A stretch of DNA of 43,727 bases. Source: Deltaproteobacteria bacterium (GTDB taxonomy: Bacteria > Desulfobacterota > Desulfuromonadia > Geobacterales > Geobacteraceae). The position numbers and the translations under genes were made by a program. Of the stretch, positions 33,764-43,092 are shown piece by piece. The notes under the pieces were generated by a model that had not been told where the DNA came from, did no database searches, and saw only the letters and a program-made list of their open reading frames with translations. The stretch spans positions 1 to 43,727 of the forward strand of contig JAJZUC010000015.1 in the NCBI GenBank assembly GCA_021847245.1. The letters run 5' to 3'. Position 1 is the first letter of the stretch; the number at the start of each line of letters is the position of its first letter.

Positions 33764-35474
33764 GAAGATGGTAGTGCTGCTCGCCGTCTCGCTGTTGATG
33801 GCCGGGACAGCAGTGGCTCAAGCGGATGAGGGGAATAATGACGGCGTCTTCCCTGTTGTCCAAAATCAGGACGAGCGCAACGATGCAAACGATGCGGATC
33901 AGGAGATACCGGGACAGGTAACCAGCGAGCATTGGGCCTATAAGGCCGCAGCGGAGCTGGTGGAAAAATACGGATCGGAAAAAAAGCTCCCCGAAGGGAA
34001 GCCTTGCCCCAGGGAAGAGTTGCTCGATTGCTTCATGGCCACTCTGGCCAAGATCGTGGAAAGATATGACAAGGAGGGGTCCCAGGCGGTTTCTCGGGAT
34101 GACCTGGAGAGCATTCGCGCCCTCATAGTGGCCCTGCAGAATGACCTGTTCAAGATAGATGGCTACCGTCAGATCAGGAGGACCATCGAGCAGCTTCTCG
34201 TCCAGGTCGAACCCCCCGGCGTCCCCTATTACAAGTTCAAGGTCGGCGTGAACGGCTTCCTGCGGGGCGAGGGGCAGAGCAATTTCAGGATTCCCGAGTT
34301 CAGCTACACGCCCGGCCACGGCGAGGGGCGCTTCCTCTACCGGGTGAAGCCGTATGCCTACTGGCACCCCAATCAATACCTTGATATCCACCTGGAGGGG
34401 CAGGGGTACGGCTATACGGGAGGGAACCAGTATCTGGGCAAGTATTCCCTGTACCAGGGATTCGTGGAAGCGAAGCTTCCCAGGGAAGATGTGGCCGGTA
34501 AGAATTGGGTGGCGCTCAAGGCGGGTCGCCAGGAATTCAACTACGGCAGCTCCTTCATTCTCGGGTCGGACACGTTTTACAAAGGGCTGTCGTTCGACGC
34601 GGTGAGGCTCAGAGTGCAGCCGGCGCTGCCGTGGCTCAATTTCCTCACGGTTGACCTGCTGGGGGGCAGATACGCGACACCGTTCTCCGACGGGATAAAG
34701 GGAAACCTGGCGGGGGCATATCTTACATATGAACCTGCCGAGGACAACACCCTTGAGGCTTACGCGTTCCGCGACACCGGGTCGGAGGACCATAAATCCG
34801 GTGAGCGCCTGGACACCCTGGGTTTTCGCAGCACCAGCGGGGTCGGCATGTTTAAGCTGGAATATGAGGCGGCATACCAAACTGGGAGGATCTTCAACTC
34901 CGGAACCGGCATAAACGACAAGATAAGTGCCTATGGCGGCCATATTGATCTGACCGGCGAGTTCAAGGCCGGCAAATACGACAACTCGGTCTTCATGAGC
35001 TTCGCCATGGGTTCCGGCAGCAAGGACGCGGCCAATGGAGTCAGCTCCAGCAGGGAGTTCCGCAACACCAACAACGACTCGTCCCTGGTGGGTGACATGA
35101 GCGTGGTGGGGGACCTTTCCGGCCTCGACGTTGGGGGTGAGCATGCCAGCGGCATCCAGGTCTACAACCTCGGCTGGGGGATCGACATCCCGGTTGGGAC
35201 TGCGACTAACGAGAAACTGAACTTCAGCGCGACCGGACGGAAATTCGTGGCCGGCAGCGTGAGAGACGGCATCAGCCGGGATATCGGGATCGAGACCGAC
35301 TTCACCCTGACCTACGTCATGAACAAGGATTACTCGCTCATAGTCGGCTATGACCGGTTCTTCACCGGCAAGTTCTTCCGCGATGCCACCGGCAGCGGCA
35401 GGGATATCGATTACGGCTATGCCATGCTCGTGTTCAATTACGATTGGACAAAGCGTATCCCGCTGAAATTTTAA
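33756..35474 (+). CDS. Outer-membrane porin (alginate-export-like beta-barrel) in the iron operon
   Basis: The 572-residue product has a signal peptide (MLKKMVVLLAVSLLMAGTAV), then a short SLH-like segment (TSEHWAYKAAAELVEKYGSE) and a helical linker. From about residue 160 a beta-barrel follows, with alternating aromatic strands such as YRVKPYAYWHPNQYLDIHLE, ending in an aromatic C-terminus (IPLKF). It resembles AlgE-type porins. In this operon it could let iron or an iron complex pass the outer membrane without TonB. AAAGGAGGG precedes the ATG. The substrate is not shown. Confidence 0.8.
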   Translation: MLKKMVVLLAVSLLMAGTAVAQADEGNNDGVFPVVQNQDERNDANDADQEIPGQVTSEHWAYKAAAELVEKYGSEKKLPEGKPCPREELLDCFMATLAKIVERYDKEGSQAVSRDDLESIRALIVALQNDLFKIDGYRQIRRTIEQLLVQVEPPGVPYYKFKVGVNGFLRGEGQSNFRIPEFSYTPGHGEGRFLYRVKPYAYWHPNQYLDIHLEGQGYGYTGGNQYLGKYSLYQGFVEAKLPREDVAGKNWVALKAGRQEFNYGSSFILGSDTFYKGLSFDAVRLRVQPALPWLNFLTVDLLGGRYATPFSDGIKGNLAGAYLTYEPAEDNTLEAYAFRDTGSEDHKSGERLDTLGFRSTSGVGMFKLEYEAAYQTGRIFNSGTGINDKISAYGGHIDLTGEFKAGKYDNSVFMSFAMGSGSKDAANGVSSSREFRNTNNDSSLVGDMSVVGDLSGLDVGGEHASGIQVYNLGWGIDIPVGTATNEKLNFSATGRKFVAGSVRDGISRDIGIETDFTLTYVMNKDYSLIVGYDRFFTGKFFRDATGSGRDIDYGYAMLVFNYDWTKRIPLKF

Positions 35475-35486
35475 GCACTTATCCTA

Positions 35487-35517
35487 TGTCCCCCCTCCGA
35501 TGATCGGAGGGGGGACA
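35487..35517 (+). terminator. Strong hairpin after the porin gene
   Basis: Fifteen bases on each side pair perfectly around one base (TGTCCCCCCTCCGAT with its complement). No U-tract follows, so it may weaken rather than stop transcription into the FTR1 gene. No Fur box lies between it and FTR1. Confidence 0.6.
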
Positions 35518-35568
35518 CTTCCATCCTTGCGCCTGGCGCGGGGAAATTCCAGGCTTTGAGAGGCGGAT

Positions 35569-37551
35569 ATGAAGAAAGCAGTGCGAACATTAAGGGCCGC
35601 GAGCGTTGTCATTGCCGCAATCGCCATGGCGGTGACGGTGATGGTCTCCGGTGTCCAGGCCAAGCTCGATCACAAAGGGATGGTCGACGAGATAGGGGGG
35701 ATGTTCAATGAAGCGCTCAGCCTCTACAAGAAGGGGAACGCCCAGGAGGCGAAACTGAAGACCCAGGCAGCCTATCTTGAGGTGTACGAGAACCTTGAGG
35801 GGCCGATCCGCATAAATGTCTCCGCCAGAAAAGGTTACGAAATGGAGCAGGAGTTCCTCGCCATCCGGAAGATGATTGAGACGAAGGAGCCTGCCGAAGC
35901 AGTCGAAAAAAAGATCAACACATTCATGGCCGATCTGCGGAGTGTGACAGCCAAGCTGGAGGGGGGCTTCGAGCTGGTTGCCGAATCTTCGGTCGATGCG
36001 AAACCGCAAGTGGCGGGAGAACAACCGCAACGAACCGGAGACGAAAAGAGCGCTCCCACAAATATCGAGCCGGTCTGGCGTCAATGTTTCGAGAACATTC
36101 AGTCCCGGCTCGCCAGGGCCCTGGACACCTACCGGAAGGGAGACGCCAAGGGGGCGGCGGACCAGGTCATACAGGCCCAGTTTGACGAGTACAAGAACAG
36201 CCTTCTGGAAACCGCCGTCAGACGCCATGTCTCGCAGAAGAAGGATTACGAGAACAATGCCGGCTTTGCCGAGGTCGCCGGCATGATGCAGAACGGGGGC
36301 AAGCCGGAGAAGGTGGAGGCGCGGATCGCTGCCCTGGTGAAGGGGGTGGAAAAGGATCTCCCCGGCCTTCCCGTCATTGACGGTGCCGTCTCCCCGAGGG
36401 AGGCCGGAAAGCTCGCTGATAATGACGCTGCCGAAAAGGACTGGAAGAAGGTGAACTCCGACCTGTTCGCCGAAATCGACAAGGCGATTGCCCTCTATGA
36501 GAAAGGGGAGAGGAAGGAAGCTTCGATACTTGTCCAAGGTGCCTACTTCGACGTGTTCGAGGCGAGCGGGATGGAGGCTAAGATCGGCGCGCGGGACGCG
36601 AACTTCAAAGGGAGACTTGAAGGGCATTTCAGCAAGATTGCAGGGCAGATGAAAAACGGCGCCCCTGTCGAAGAGATACAGGGCACCTTCGCCATGCTGA
36701 AGCGAGATTTCGAGAAGGGGGCCGACATGCTCGGCAAGGGGAAGGACTCCCCCATGACCCTCTTCTTCTACTCCCTGATGATCATCCTGCGCGAGGGGAT
36801 CGAGGCGATTCTCATCATTACGGCGATCATTGCCTATTTGGTGAAGACCGGCAACCGGGAGAAGATCAAGGTCATCTACAACGGCTGCATTGCCGCCATC
36901 GGGCTAAGTCTTGTCACGGCGCTCCTGGTGAAGTGGGTGTTCGAGATCTCCGCGGCCCGCCAGGAGGCGATGGAAGGATGGACCATGCTTCTCGCCTCGG
37001 TGGTGCTCTTCAGCGTCAGCTACTGGCTGATCTCCAAGGCGGAGGCCCAGAAATGGGTGTCGTACATCAAGGGGAGGGTGGGGGATTCCGTCTCCTCCAA
37101 CTCGCTGAAGGCCCTCTGGTTTACGGCGTTCCTGGCGATCTACCGCGAAGGGGCCGAGACGGTCCTCTTCTACCAGGCCCTCGCCGCCGACTCTTCATCC
37201 GCATCGGGCCTGACGGCGGTAGCGGGAGGGTTCGTGCTCGGCAGCGTGCTCCTGGTCGGCTTTTTCCTGGCGATGCGCTACGGCGCGGTAAAACTTCCGA
37301 TCCGGCCGTTCTTCTTATGCACTGGCACGCTCCTCTATTACATGGCGTTCGTGTTTGCCGGCAAGGGGATGATGGAGCTGATCGCAGGAAAGCTGTTCGA
37401 GCCATCTCTGATCTCGTGGGTGCCCACTGTCGATTTCATCGGAGTTTATCCCTATCTGCAGACTCTGATTCCGCAGCTCTTTATCGTGCTTGCGGCCGCA
37501 GTCGGCCTGGCAGTAATGGCACGGCGGAGGGGGGCTGCGGCGAAAGGGTAA
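35569..37551 (+). CDS. FTR1-family iron permease with three N-terminal extracytoplasmic repeats
   Basis: The 660-residue product has a signal sequence, about 370 extracytoplasmic residues and then a seven-helix FTR1 domain. Both hallmark motifs are present: LREGIEAILIITAI and IYREGAETVLFYQA, whose Glu residues bind iron. The N-terminal part holds three repeats starting near residues 35, 165 and 290, with shared pieces ALSLYKKGN, ALDTYRKGD and AIALYEKGE. Each is followed by an Ala-rich AYxxVFE-like helix and a charged helix. It moves iron through the inner membrane with P19 as partner, as in the Campylobacter P19 and E. coli FetMP systems. Confidence 0.92.
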   Translation: MKKAVRTLRAASVVIAAIAMAVTVMVSGVQAKLDHKGMVDEIGGMFNEALSLYKKGNAQEAKLKTQAAYLEVYENLEGPIRINVSARKGYEMEQEFLAIRKMIETKEPAEAVEKKINTFMADLRSVTAKLEGGFELVAESSVDAKPQVAGEQPQRTGDEKSAPTNIEPVWRQCFENIQSRLARALDTYRKGDAKGAADQVIQAQFDEYKNSLLETAVRRHVSQKKDYENNAGFAEVAGMMQNGGKPEKVEARIAALVKGVEKDLPGLPVIDGAVSPREAGKLADNDAAEKDWKKVNSDLFAEIDKAIALYEKGERKEASILVQGAYFDVFEASGMEAKIGARDANFKGRLEGHFSKIAGQMKNGAPVEEIQGTFAMLKRDFEKGADMLGKGKDSPMTLFFYSLMIILREGIEAILIITAIIAYLVKTGNREKIKVIYNGCIAAIGLSLVTALLVKWVFEISAARQEAMEGWTMLLASVVLFSVSYWLISKAEAQKWVSYIKGRVGDSVSSNSLKALWFTAFLAIYREGAETVLFYQALAADSSSASGLTAVAGGFVLGSVLLVGFFLAMRYGAVKLPIRPFFLCTGTLLYYMAFVFAGKGMMELIAGKLFEPSLISWVPTVDFIGVYPYLQTLIPQLFIVLAAAVGLAVMARRRGAAAKG

Positions 37552-37619
37552 AGGGAGTACAGAAGCAGTCTGTTCGATACCGGCATAGCCCGGAGAAACA
37601 ACAAAAGGAGGAAGTCTGC

Positions 37620-38153
37620 ATGAAGAAGTTACTTGCAATCAGTGCGATGGTGGGGCTGCTGTCGGGTGCGGCGACGGTGGCGCACGCCGAGAGGATCAAG
37701 GAGTATCCGATAGACGCGGTGGGGAAAAATATCGACGGCATGAACATCGCCGCCGTCTATCTCCTCCCCATCGACATGGAGCCGCGGGGTACCGACCTCC
37801 CCGCTTCACTGGCGGACATCCATCTCGAAGCGGATATCCATGCCATTCCGGGTAACAGGAACGGCTATGGCGCGGGAGAGTGGATACCATACCTCACCGT
37901 CGGCTATAGGCTGGAAAACCTCGACACAAAAGAGACGAAGACCGGGAAACTCATGCCGATGGTCGCAAAGGACGGCCCCCATTACGGCAGCAACATCAAG
38001 ATGATGGGGCCGGGGAACTACAAGGTCACCTTCACCGTCGAATCCCCGGCCAAGCAGGGGTTCGGCCGTCATACCGACACGGCCACCGGTGTGGGCAAAT
38101 GGTTCCAGCCCTTTTCGGTGGGCTACAAGTTCAGGTATGTACCGATAAAGTAG
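37620..38153 (+). CDS. P19/Tp34-family periplasmic iron-transport protein
   Basis: The 177-residue product has a signal peptide (KKLLAISAMVGLLSGAATVA), then RIKEYPIDAVGKNIDGMNIA, YLLPIDMEPRG and ADIHLEADIHAIPGN. The Met, Glu and His residues match the copper/iron-site pattern of P19. GEWIPYLTVGYRLEN and a final Ig-like strand follow. It hands iron to FTR1, probably with copper-assisted redox. ATG 37620 follows AAAAGGAGG. It lies 68 bases after the permease gene. Confidence 0.93.
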   Translation: MKKLLAISAMVGLLSGAATVAHAERIKEYPIDAVGKNIDGMNIAAVYLLPIDMEPRGTDLPASLADIHLEADIHAIPGNRNGYGAGEWIPYLTVGYRLENLDTKETKTGKLMPMVAKDGPHYGSNIKMMGPGNYKVTFTVESPAKQGFGRHTDTATGVGKWFQPFSVGYKFRYVPIK

Positions 38154-38180
38154 GCCTAAATCGTAAAACGGAAGTCTTGC

Positions 38181-38243
38181 CCCAGAGGACACAGAGAACG
38201 CAGAGTCGGGTTGCTTGCAAGCCTCCCTCTGTGCCCTCTGTGG
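38181..38243. repeat. REP-like palindromic repeat
   Basis: CCCAGAGGACACAGAG (38181) and CTCTGTGCCCTCTGTGG (38227) form a near-perfect inverted repeat with an inner GCTTGCAAGC palindrome. This is a different sequence class from the poly-C hairpins in the window. It sits between the P19 gene and the DUF2318 gene. Confidence 0.65.
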
Positions 38244-38276
38244 CTAAAGCTCTTTCAGGCTGAACGGAGAAGATAG

Positions 38277-39731
38277 ATGCTTGCCTACCTGGTGAATTTC
38301 ATACTTGCGTTTTCATCGCTGTCTTTGACAGCCGGGATGCTGATCACTCTCCTGGCCCCCCCCGGCGGAAAAAAGGGATATTGCTCTCTCTTTATCGCCC
38401 TTGCCTGTGGGGTAACGGCCGGCGCCGTCGCCTATCCGGTCGCTATCCGCCAGGAGAGCCTTACCGCGGTGCGCACCGTTCTCCATGCTGCCGCCCTGGT
38501 CGCGGCACTCCTCAACGGAGGGGCGATCTTTCTCCCTGCGGGGCGATCCAGAGGTATCGCGGCAATCTGTCGTGCAGCGGCCCTCTTCTTCACCGCCCTC
38601 CTTGCCGCCGTCGCCGGTTTCTCTTTCTCCGCGTTCATCGCGAAACAATCGATCTCCTCCGGCTCCGTCCTGAACACGGAACTGATCCTCAACATCGGCG
38701 GGGTCCTGGCCGGTCTTTTCCTCACGGCTTCCTTCGTCCCATTGACGGCTTATGTGGGCAGTAAAAGCGGAAGGGAGGCCGTCAAGGTGGCCCTGCTCCT
38801 GATTTCCCTCCTCCTCGCTGTCCAGTGGTCGGCGGACATACTGCTGGGCTTGATGCGGCTGGAGATGGTCGAGCTCACCAGCGCCCGCGTCTCCGTAGTC
38901 GCAAAGGTCGGCAAGTATGCGCGGTTTTTCCCTTATGTGGAGGCGCTAGTAGCCGCCTCCCTCTCCTTCGTCTTCTTCCTGAAGAGAACGGTCATCCCGA
39001 AGGAAGAGCTTGCCGCGATGGACAAGGCGGAGCGGAGAAAGGTGAGAAGCCGGGTTATGCTGGAGGGACGCTGGCTGAACTGTGTCCTTGCGTCGGTCCT
39101 GATCGTTCTTGGCGTGCTCCTGTACCATGACCTCTACGCGTCGCGGCCCCCCAGGATATCCAAGCCGCTCAACCTGAAGCCGGACGCCAATGGCCTGATA
39201 CGGGTGAAAATCGACGACCTCGCCGACGGCAACCTCCACCGCTACTCCCATGTGACGGACGACGGCCACGTGGTGAGGTTCTTCATGATCAACCGCTCCG
39301 GGGGGAAAAAGATCGGCGTGGTGTACGACGCCTGCATGATGTGCGGCGACATGGGGTACATTCAGGAGAAGAACGAAGTGATCTGCATCGCCTGCAACGT
39401 GCGGATTTTCGTCCCCTCCATCGGGAAGGCGGGGGGGTGCAACCCGATACCGCTCGCCCACAAGGTCGAGGGTGGCTACGTGGTCGTATCCGCGGAAGAG
39501 CTGGACAAGGGGGCACGGTATTTCTCCGAAGTGGTGACCGTGAAGGTGAAGGACCCGGTGAGCGGCAGGGAGATGGTGAGCCGCGATGCGCCCCAGCGGT
39601 ACGAGTACAAGGGGCGGACCTACTTCTTCGAGTCGGAGGAGACCATGGAGAAGTTCGAGGCGGCGCCCGAGAAATTCATCGGGAACCGCGAGGCGAGATA
39701 CTTCCGGGTACAGGGGTATCGGGAGTCGTGA
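38277..39731 (+). CDS. DUF2318 membrane protein with metal/Fe-S-type Cys cluster and YHS-like end
   Basis: The 484-residue product has about eight membrane helices up to residue 285, then a soluble domain on the periplasmic side. CMMCGDMGYIQEKNEVICIA, CNVRIFVPSIGKAGGCNPIP and a conserved His are typical of DUF2318. The last 50 residues (VKDPVSGREMVSRDAPQRYE, then YKGRTYFFESEETMEKFE) look like a YHS-type module. Proteins of this type follow P19 in iron-uptake operons and may supply electrons or bind iron. A ribosome site (GGAGA) lies about 8 bases upstream. Confidence 0.86.
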   Translation: MLAYLVNFILAFSSLSLTAGMLITLLAPPGGKKGYCSLFIALACGVTAGAVAYPVAIRQESLTAVRTVLHAAALVAALLNGGAIFLPAGRSRGIAAICRAAALFFTALLAAVAGFSFSAFIAKQSISSGSVLNTELILNIGGVLAGLFLTASFVPLTAYVGSKSGREAVKVALLLISLLLAVQWSADILLGLMRLEMVELTSARVSVVAKVGKYARFFPYVEALVAASLSFVFFLKRTVIPKEELAAMDKAERRKVRSRVMLEGRWLNCVLASVLIVLGVLLYHDLYASRPPRISKPLNLKPDANGLIRVKIDDLADGNLHRYSHVTDDGHVVRFFMINRSGGKKIGVVYDACMMCGDMGYIQEKNEVICIACNVRIFVPSIGKAGGCNPIPLAHKVEGGYVVVSAEELDKGARYFSEVVTVKVKDPVSGREMVSRDAPQRYEYKGRTYFFESEETMEKFEAAPEKFIGNREARYFRVQGYRES

Positions 39732-39751
39732 TGTGCCATAACTCCCCCTGG

Positions 39752-39807
39752 CCCCCTCTTAGCTTAAGAGGGGGTATACATGCTCCTCCCCTCAAGTTAA
39801 GGGGAGG
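39752..39807. repeat. Double hairpin repeat before the first permease
   Basis: Two stems are present: CCCCCTCTT with AAGAGGGGG (39752-39774) and CCTCCCCT with AGGGGAGG (39785-39807). A nearly identical pair lies at 42332-42387. The two copies bracket the two permease genes. Confidence 0.75.
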
Positions 39808-39837
39808 CCGTACCGTAAAGAGAGGGGTTAACTACAA

Positions 39838-41139
39838 ATGTTTTTTCTGATGCTCAGACAATCCTTTTTCAGGGGACGAAAGAGAAAGGCGCTCGCCACC
39901 CTGACCATCGTCCTGTCGGCCAGCCTGATCACCGCATTGATGAACGTCTCCATCGAAGTGGGGGACAAGATGGCGCGGGAGATGAAGTCGTACGGCGCTA
40001 ACATTAACATGGTTCCCAAGAGCGAGGCGATCCCGCTGGAAATAGGCGGGGTGGACTACAACCCGCTGAAGGACCGGGTATTCCTCAACGAGGCGGATCT
40101 CCCGAAGGTCAAGGAGATATTCTGGCACAACAACATCGTCGGGTTCGCCCCGTTCCTGAAGACGCCGGTCGAGCTCAATGGGAAGAAGGGGTGCTCCCTG
40201 ATCGGGACGAACTTCGACAGGCAGGTTCCGATTGCCGGGGATGAAGAGTTCCGCACCGGGGTGAAGACCGTTTTCCCCTACTGGCAGGTGAAGGGCGAAT
40301 GGCCCGCAGAGGAGGCCGGCACGTCGGGGAACGGCGTGCTCGCCGGGGCGACCCTGGCGCGGGAGCTTGGGGTGAAGCCGGGAGACCGGCTGACGGTGAA
40401 AGCCGCCGGTGACGCGGGACGGGAGGAGAGCTTCGTGGTCACGGGGATTCTCACCACTGGCGGCGCGGAGGAGTCGGCCCTGGTGGCGCCCCTTCCCGCC
40501 GTGCAGAGGCTTGCCGGGATGGAAGGGAAGGTCCAGTCGCTCAGCGTCAGCGCCCTCACCGTCCCGGAGGACAAGCTTTCCCGGAAGGCGCGCCAGAACA
40601 ACGAAGCGCTAGACTCACTGGAGTACGACCGCTGGTATTGCACCGCCTACGTGAGCTCCATCACCCACCAGATCGAGGAGGCGATCCCGAACGTCACGGC
40701 CCGCCCCATCTGGCAGGTGGCGGCCGGCGAGGGGGCGGTGGTCAACAAGATCCAGCTCCTCATGATCGTGGTGACGATAGCGGCATTCATCGCCTCCGGG
40801 CTTGGGATATCGTCCCTCATGGCCACCACCATCATGGAGCGCTCCCGGGAGATCGGCCTCATGAAGGCGCTGGGAGCCGCGGACTGGGAGGTGTACCTCC
40901 TGTTCCTCTCAGAATCTGCCTTCGTCGGCGTCCTCGGCGGGCTTCTCGGCTGCGTGGCCGGGGCGGGTCTCTCCCAGGTGATCGGCCTCTCCATCTTCGG
41001 CTCGTACGTCTCCTTCAGCCCGATCGTCGTCCCGGTTAACGTCGCGGTCTCGGTCCTGATCGCACTCTCCGGCTCCCTCATGCCTTCAAGGCTCATCACC
41101 GGACTCTACCCCGCGGAGGTGCTCCATGGCAGGAGGTAA
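39838..41139 (+). CDS. ABC transporter permease, FtsX/MacB-like (first)
   Basis: The 433-residue product has an N-terminal helix (LATLTIVLSASLITALMNVS), a periplasmic MacB_PCD domain from about residue 45 to 290 and three C-terminal helices, with TIMERSREIGLMKALGAADW in the coupling loop. It corresponds by position to one of the two permeases in the P19 operon (Campylobacter Cj1661/Cj1662-like). It overlaps the second permease gene by 14 bases. It likely drives rearrangement or release of periplasmic iron carrier, not simple import. Confidence 0.9.
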   Translation: MFFLMLRQSFFRGRKRKALATLTIVLSASLITALMNVSIEVGDKMAREMKSYGANINMVPKSEAIPLEIGGVDYNPLKDRVFLNEADLPKVKEIFWHNNIVGFAPFLKTPVELNGKKGCSLIGTNFDRQVPIAGDEEFRTGVKTVFPYWQVKGEWPAEEAGTSGNGVLAGATLARELGVKPGDRLTVKAAGDAGREESFVVTGILTTGGAEESALVAPLPAVQRLAGMEGKVQSLSVSALTVPEDKLSRKARQNNEALDSLEYDRWYCTAYVSSITHQIEEAIPNVTARPIWQVAAGEGAVVNKIQLLMIVVTIAAFIASGLGISSLMATTIMERSREIGLMKALGAADWEVYLLFLSESAFVGVLGGLLGCVAGAGLSQVIGLSIFGSYVSFSPIVVPVNVAVSVLIALSGSLMPSRLITGLYPAEVLHGRR

Positions 41140-42292
41140 ACGCTCGGACACGACGAAGAACGCCATGTTTCTCAGGATCATCACGAAGTCGCTGAAGGTC
41201 CGGAAGAACCGGGTCTTCATCACCTTCTTCTCCATAATGATCGGGGCCGCCATCATCACCGCCCTCGCCAGCGTCTACTTCGACATCTCCGCCAAGATGA
41301 GCCGGGAGCTCCGGGCGTACGGGGCGAACTTCTTCATTGGACCATCTGCGGCCTCCGGGAGCCGGACCGTCGAAGCCGCCACCATCGACAATGCGGTGGA
41401 GATGGTCCCCGCCGACAAGCTTACCGGTGCCTCCCCCTATGTCTATGGCGTGGTGCGGCTCGACCTCGGGAACGCGGTCATGACGGGGGTGGACTTCGCC
41501 GGCCTCAGGCGCCTCTCCCCCTACTGGCAGGTGGAGGGGAAATGGATTACCGCCGATTTCGACGACGAGTCGTGCATGATCGGCAAGACCCTGGCGAAGA
41601 ACATGGAGCTCAAGATCGGGGACAGCGTCACCGTGATGAGGAACGAGACCGGCTTCCAGAAGAGCCTTGTGGTAAAGGGGATTGCGGAAACCGGCCAGGC
41701 AGAGGACGAGCAGATATTCGTCAACCTCCCCCTCGCCCAGAAGATCCTGGGGATGGAGGGAAAGGCGAACCACGCCATGTTGAGCATCGTGACGGAAGGG
41801 ACCGACATTGACGGCCTGGCGAAGCGGATGGCGGATTCCTACCCCGGACTGGACGCCAAGCCGATCCGAAAGGTCTCCAGTTCGGAAGGGAAGATCCTGG
41901 ACAAGATCAAGGGGCTCATGGCCATCGTCGCCGTCATCATCCTGACCGTCACCACCCTCTGCGTCATGACGACCCTCATCACGGTCGTCTCCGAGCGGAC
42001 CCGCGAGATCGGCCTGATGAAGGCGATCGGGGCCGATGACCGGGAGATCGTGCGGCAGTTCATCGCTGAGACCCTGGTTATAGGCTTCGCGGGCATCGCG
42101 GCAGGGCTGGTGGTCGGGTTCCTCCTTGCCCAGGTGCTCGGGCACGCGGTCTTCGGCTCCGCCATATCGCTCCGGCTGATCGTCCTACCGGTGACGCTCA
42201 TTCCCTCGGTCGCCGCTGCGCTCCTGGCGGCGGTGCTCCCGGTGCGGATGGCGGTGCGGGTCGTGCCGGCGCAGGTGTTGAAAGAAGATTGA
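41126..42292 (+). CDS. ABC transporter permease, FtsX/MacB-like (second)
   Basis: The 388-residue product has the same plan: helix 1 (VFITFFSIMIGAAIITALAS), a periplasmic domain of about 210 residues and three C-terminal helices with VVSERTREIGLMKAIGADDR. It is a paralogue of the gene before it, and the two should form a heterodimer with the ATPase at 42433. ATG 41126 follows GGAGG inside the previous gene. Confidence 0.9.
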   Translation: MAGGKRSDTTKNAMFLRIITKSLKVRKNRVFITFFSIMIGAAIITALASVYFDISAKMSRELRAYGANFFIGPSAASGSRTVEAATIDNAVEMVPADKLTGASPYVYGVVRLDLGNAVMTGVDFAGLRRLSPYWQVEGKWITADFDDESCMIGKTLAKNMELKIGDSVTVMRNETGFQKSLVVKGIAETGQAEDEQIFVNLPLAQKILGMEGKANHAMLSIVTEGTDIDGLAKRMADSYPGLDAKPIRKVSSSEGKILDKIKGLMAIVAVIILTVTTLCVMTTLITVVSERTREIGLMKAIGADDREIVRQFIAETLVIGFAGIAAGLVVGFLLAQVLGHAVFGSAISLRLIVLPVTLIPSVAAALLAAVLPVRMAVRVVPAQVLKED

Positions 42293-42331
42293 TATTCACC
42301 TCAGAATCTGACACATCGTAACTCCCCCTAG

Positions 42332-42387
42332 CCCCCTCTTAAGTTAAGAGGGGGAATTGATACTCCTCCCCTTAAGTTAAGGGGAGG
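42332..42387. repeat. Double hairpin repeat before the ATPase
   Basis: It is nearly identical to 39752-39807: stems at 42332-42354 and 42365-42387. It lies between the second permease and the ATPase and may tune or protect the message. Confidence 0.75.
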
Positions 42388-42432
42388 CCGGGAGGGGTTA
42401 TGAATTGATTTATCCGAATCAGGAGAAGATAA

Positions 42433-43092
42433 ATGAAAAAAACAGTCCTCGAAACAAAAGGTCTCACCAAGCGGTACGGGAGCGTCACCCCGCTGGACAG
42501 CATCGATATGCAGGTGAGGGAAGGAGAGTGGGTTGCCATCATGGGGCCGTCGGGCTCGGGGAAGACCACCATGCTGAACCTCCTCTCGCTTCTCGATTCA
42601 CCCACCGAGGGGGAATACATCCTGGACGGGGTCGCCACCGCCACCCTGGCGGAGAAAGAGCGGGTAGCGGTGCGGCGGGAGAAGATCGGCCTGGTCTTCC
42701 AGCAGTTTCATCTCGTCTCCTATCTTACCGCACTGGAGAATGTGATGCTCGCCCAGTATTACCACAGCATGATCGACAAGGATGACGCCATGGAGGCCCT
42801 GGAGCGGGTGGGGCTCGGGCATCGCACCGACCATCTCCCCTCCCAGCTCTCCGGCGGCGAGCAGCAGCGGGTCTGCATCGCGCGGGCACTCATCAACCAG
42901 CCCGCCATCATCATGGCGGACGAGCCGACCGGCAACCTGGACGAGGCTAACGAGGGGGTGGTCCTCGAGCTCTTCAAGGAGCTCCACCGGGAGGGTAGGA
43001 CGATCATCATGGTGACCCACAACCCGGAGCTGGCCGACTTCGCGGACCGGGTGGTGCGGCTCCACCACGGGAGGATAGAGAAGGATGCGTAG
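42433..43092 (+). CDS. ABC transporter ATPase, LolD/MacB-like, of the P19 operon
   Basis: The 219-residue product has Walker A GPSGSGKTT, Q-loop LVFQQFH, signature LSGGEQQR, Walker B IIMADEPTGNLD and switch His in VTHNPE. It powers the two permeases just upstream. Its end overlaps the thioredoxin gene by 8 bases. The ribosome site AGGAGAAG is strong. Confidence 0.94.
   Translation: MKKTVLETKGLTKRYGSVTPLDSIDMQVREGEWVAIMGPSGSGKTTMLNLLSLLDSPTEGEYILDGVATATLAEKERVAVRREKIGLVFQQFHLVSYLTALENVMLAQYYHSMIDKDDAMEALERVGLGHRTDHLPSQLSGGEQQRVCIARALINQPAIIMADEPTGNLDEANEGVVLELFKELHREGRTIIMVTHNPELADFADRVVRLHHGRIEKDA

Noticed and set aside
36933-38153. Long + frame that ends with P19
   Set aside because: Only the part from ATG 37620 reads as P19 with a signal peptide and ribosome site; the earlier part is an out-of-frame reading of FTR1.
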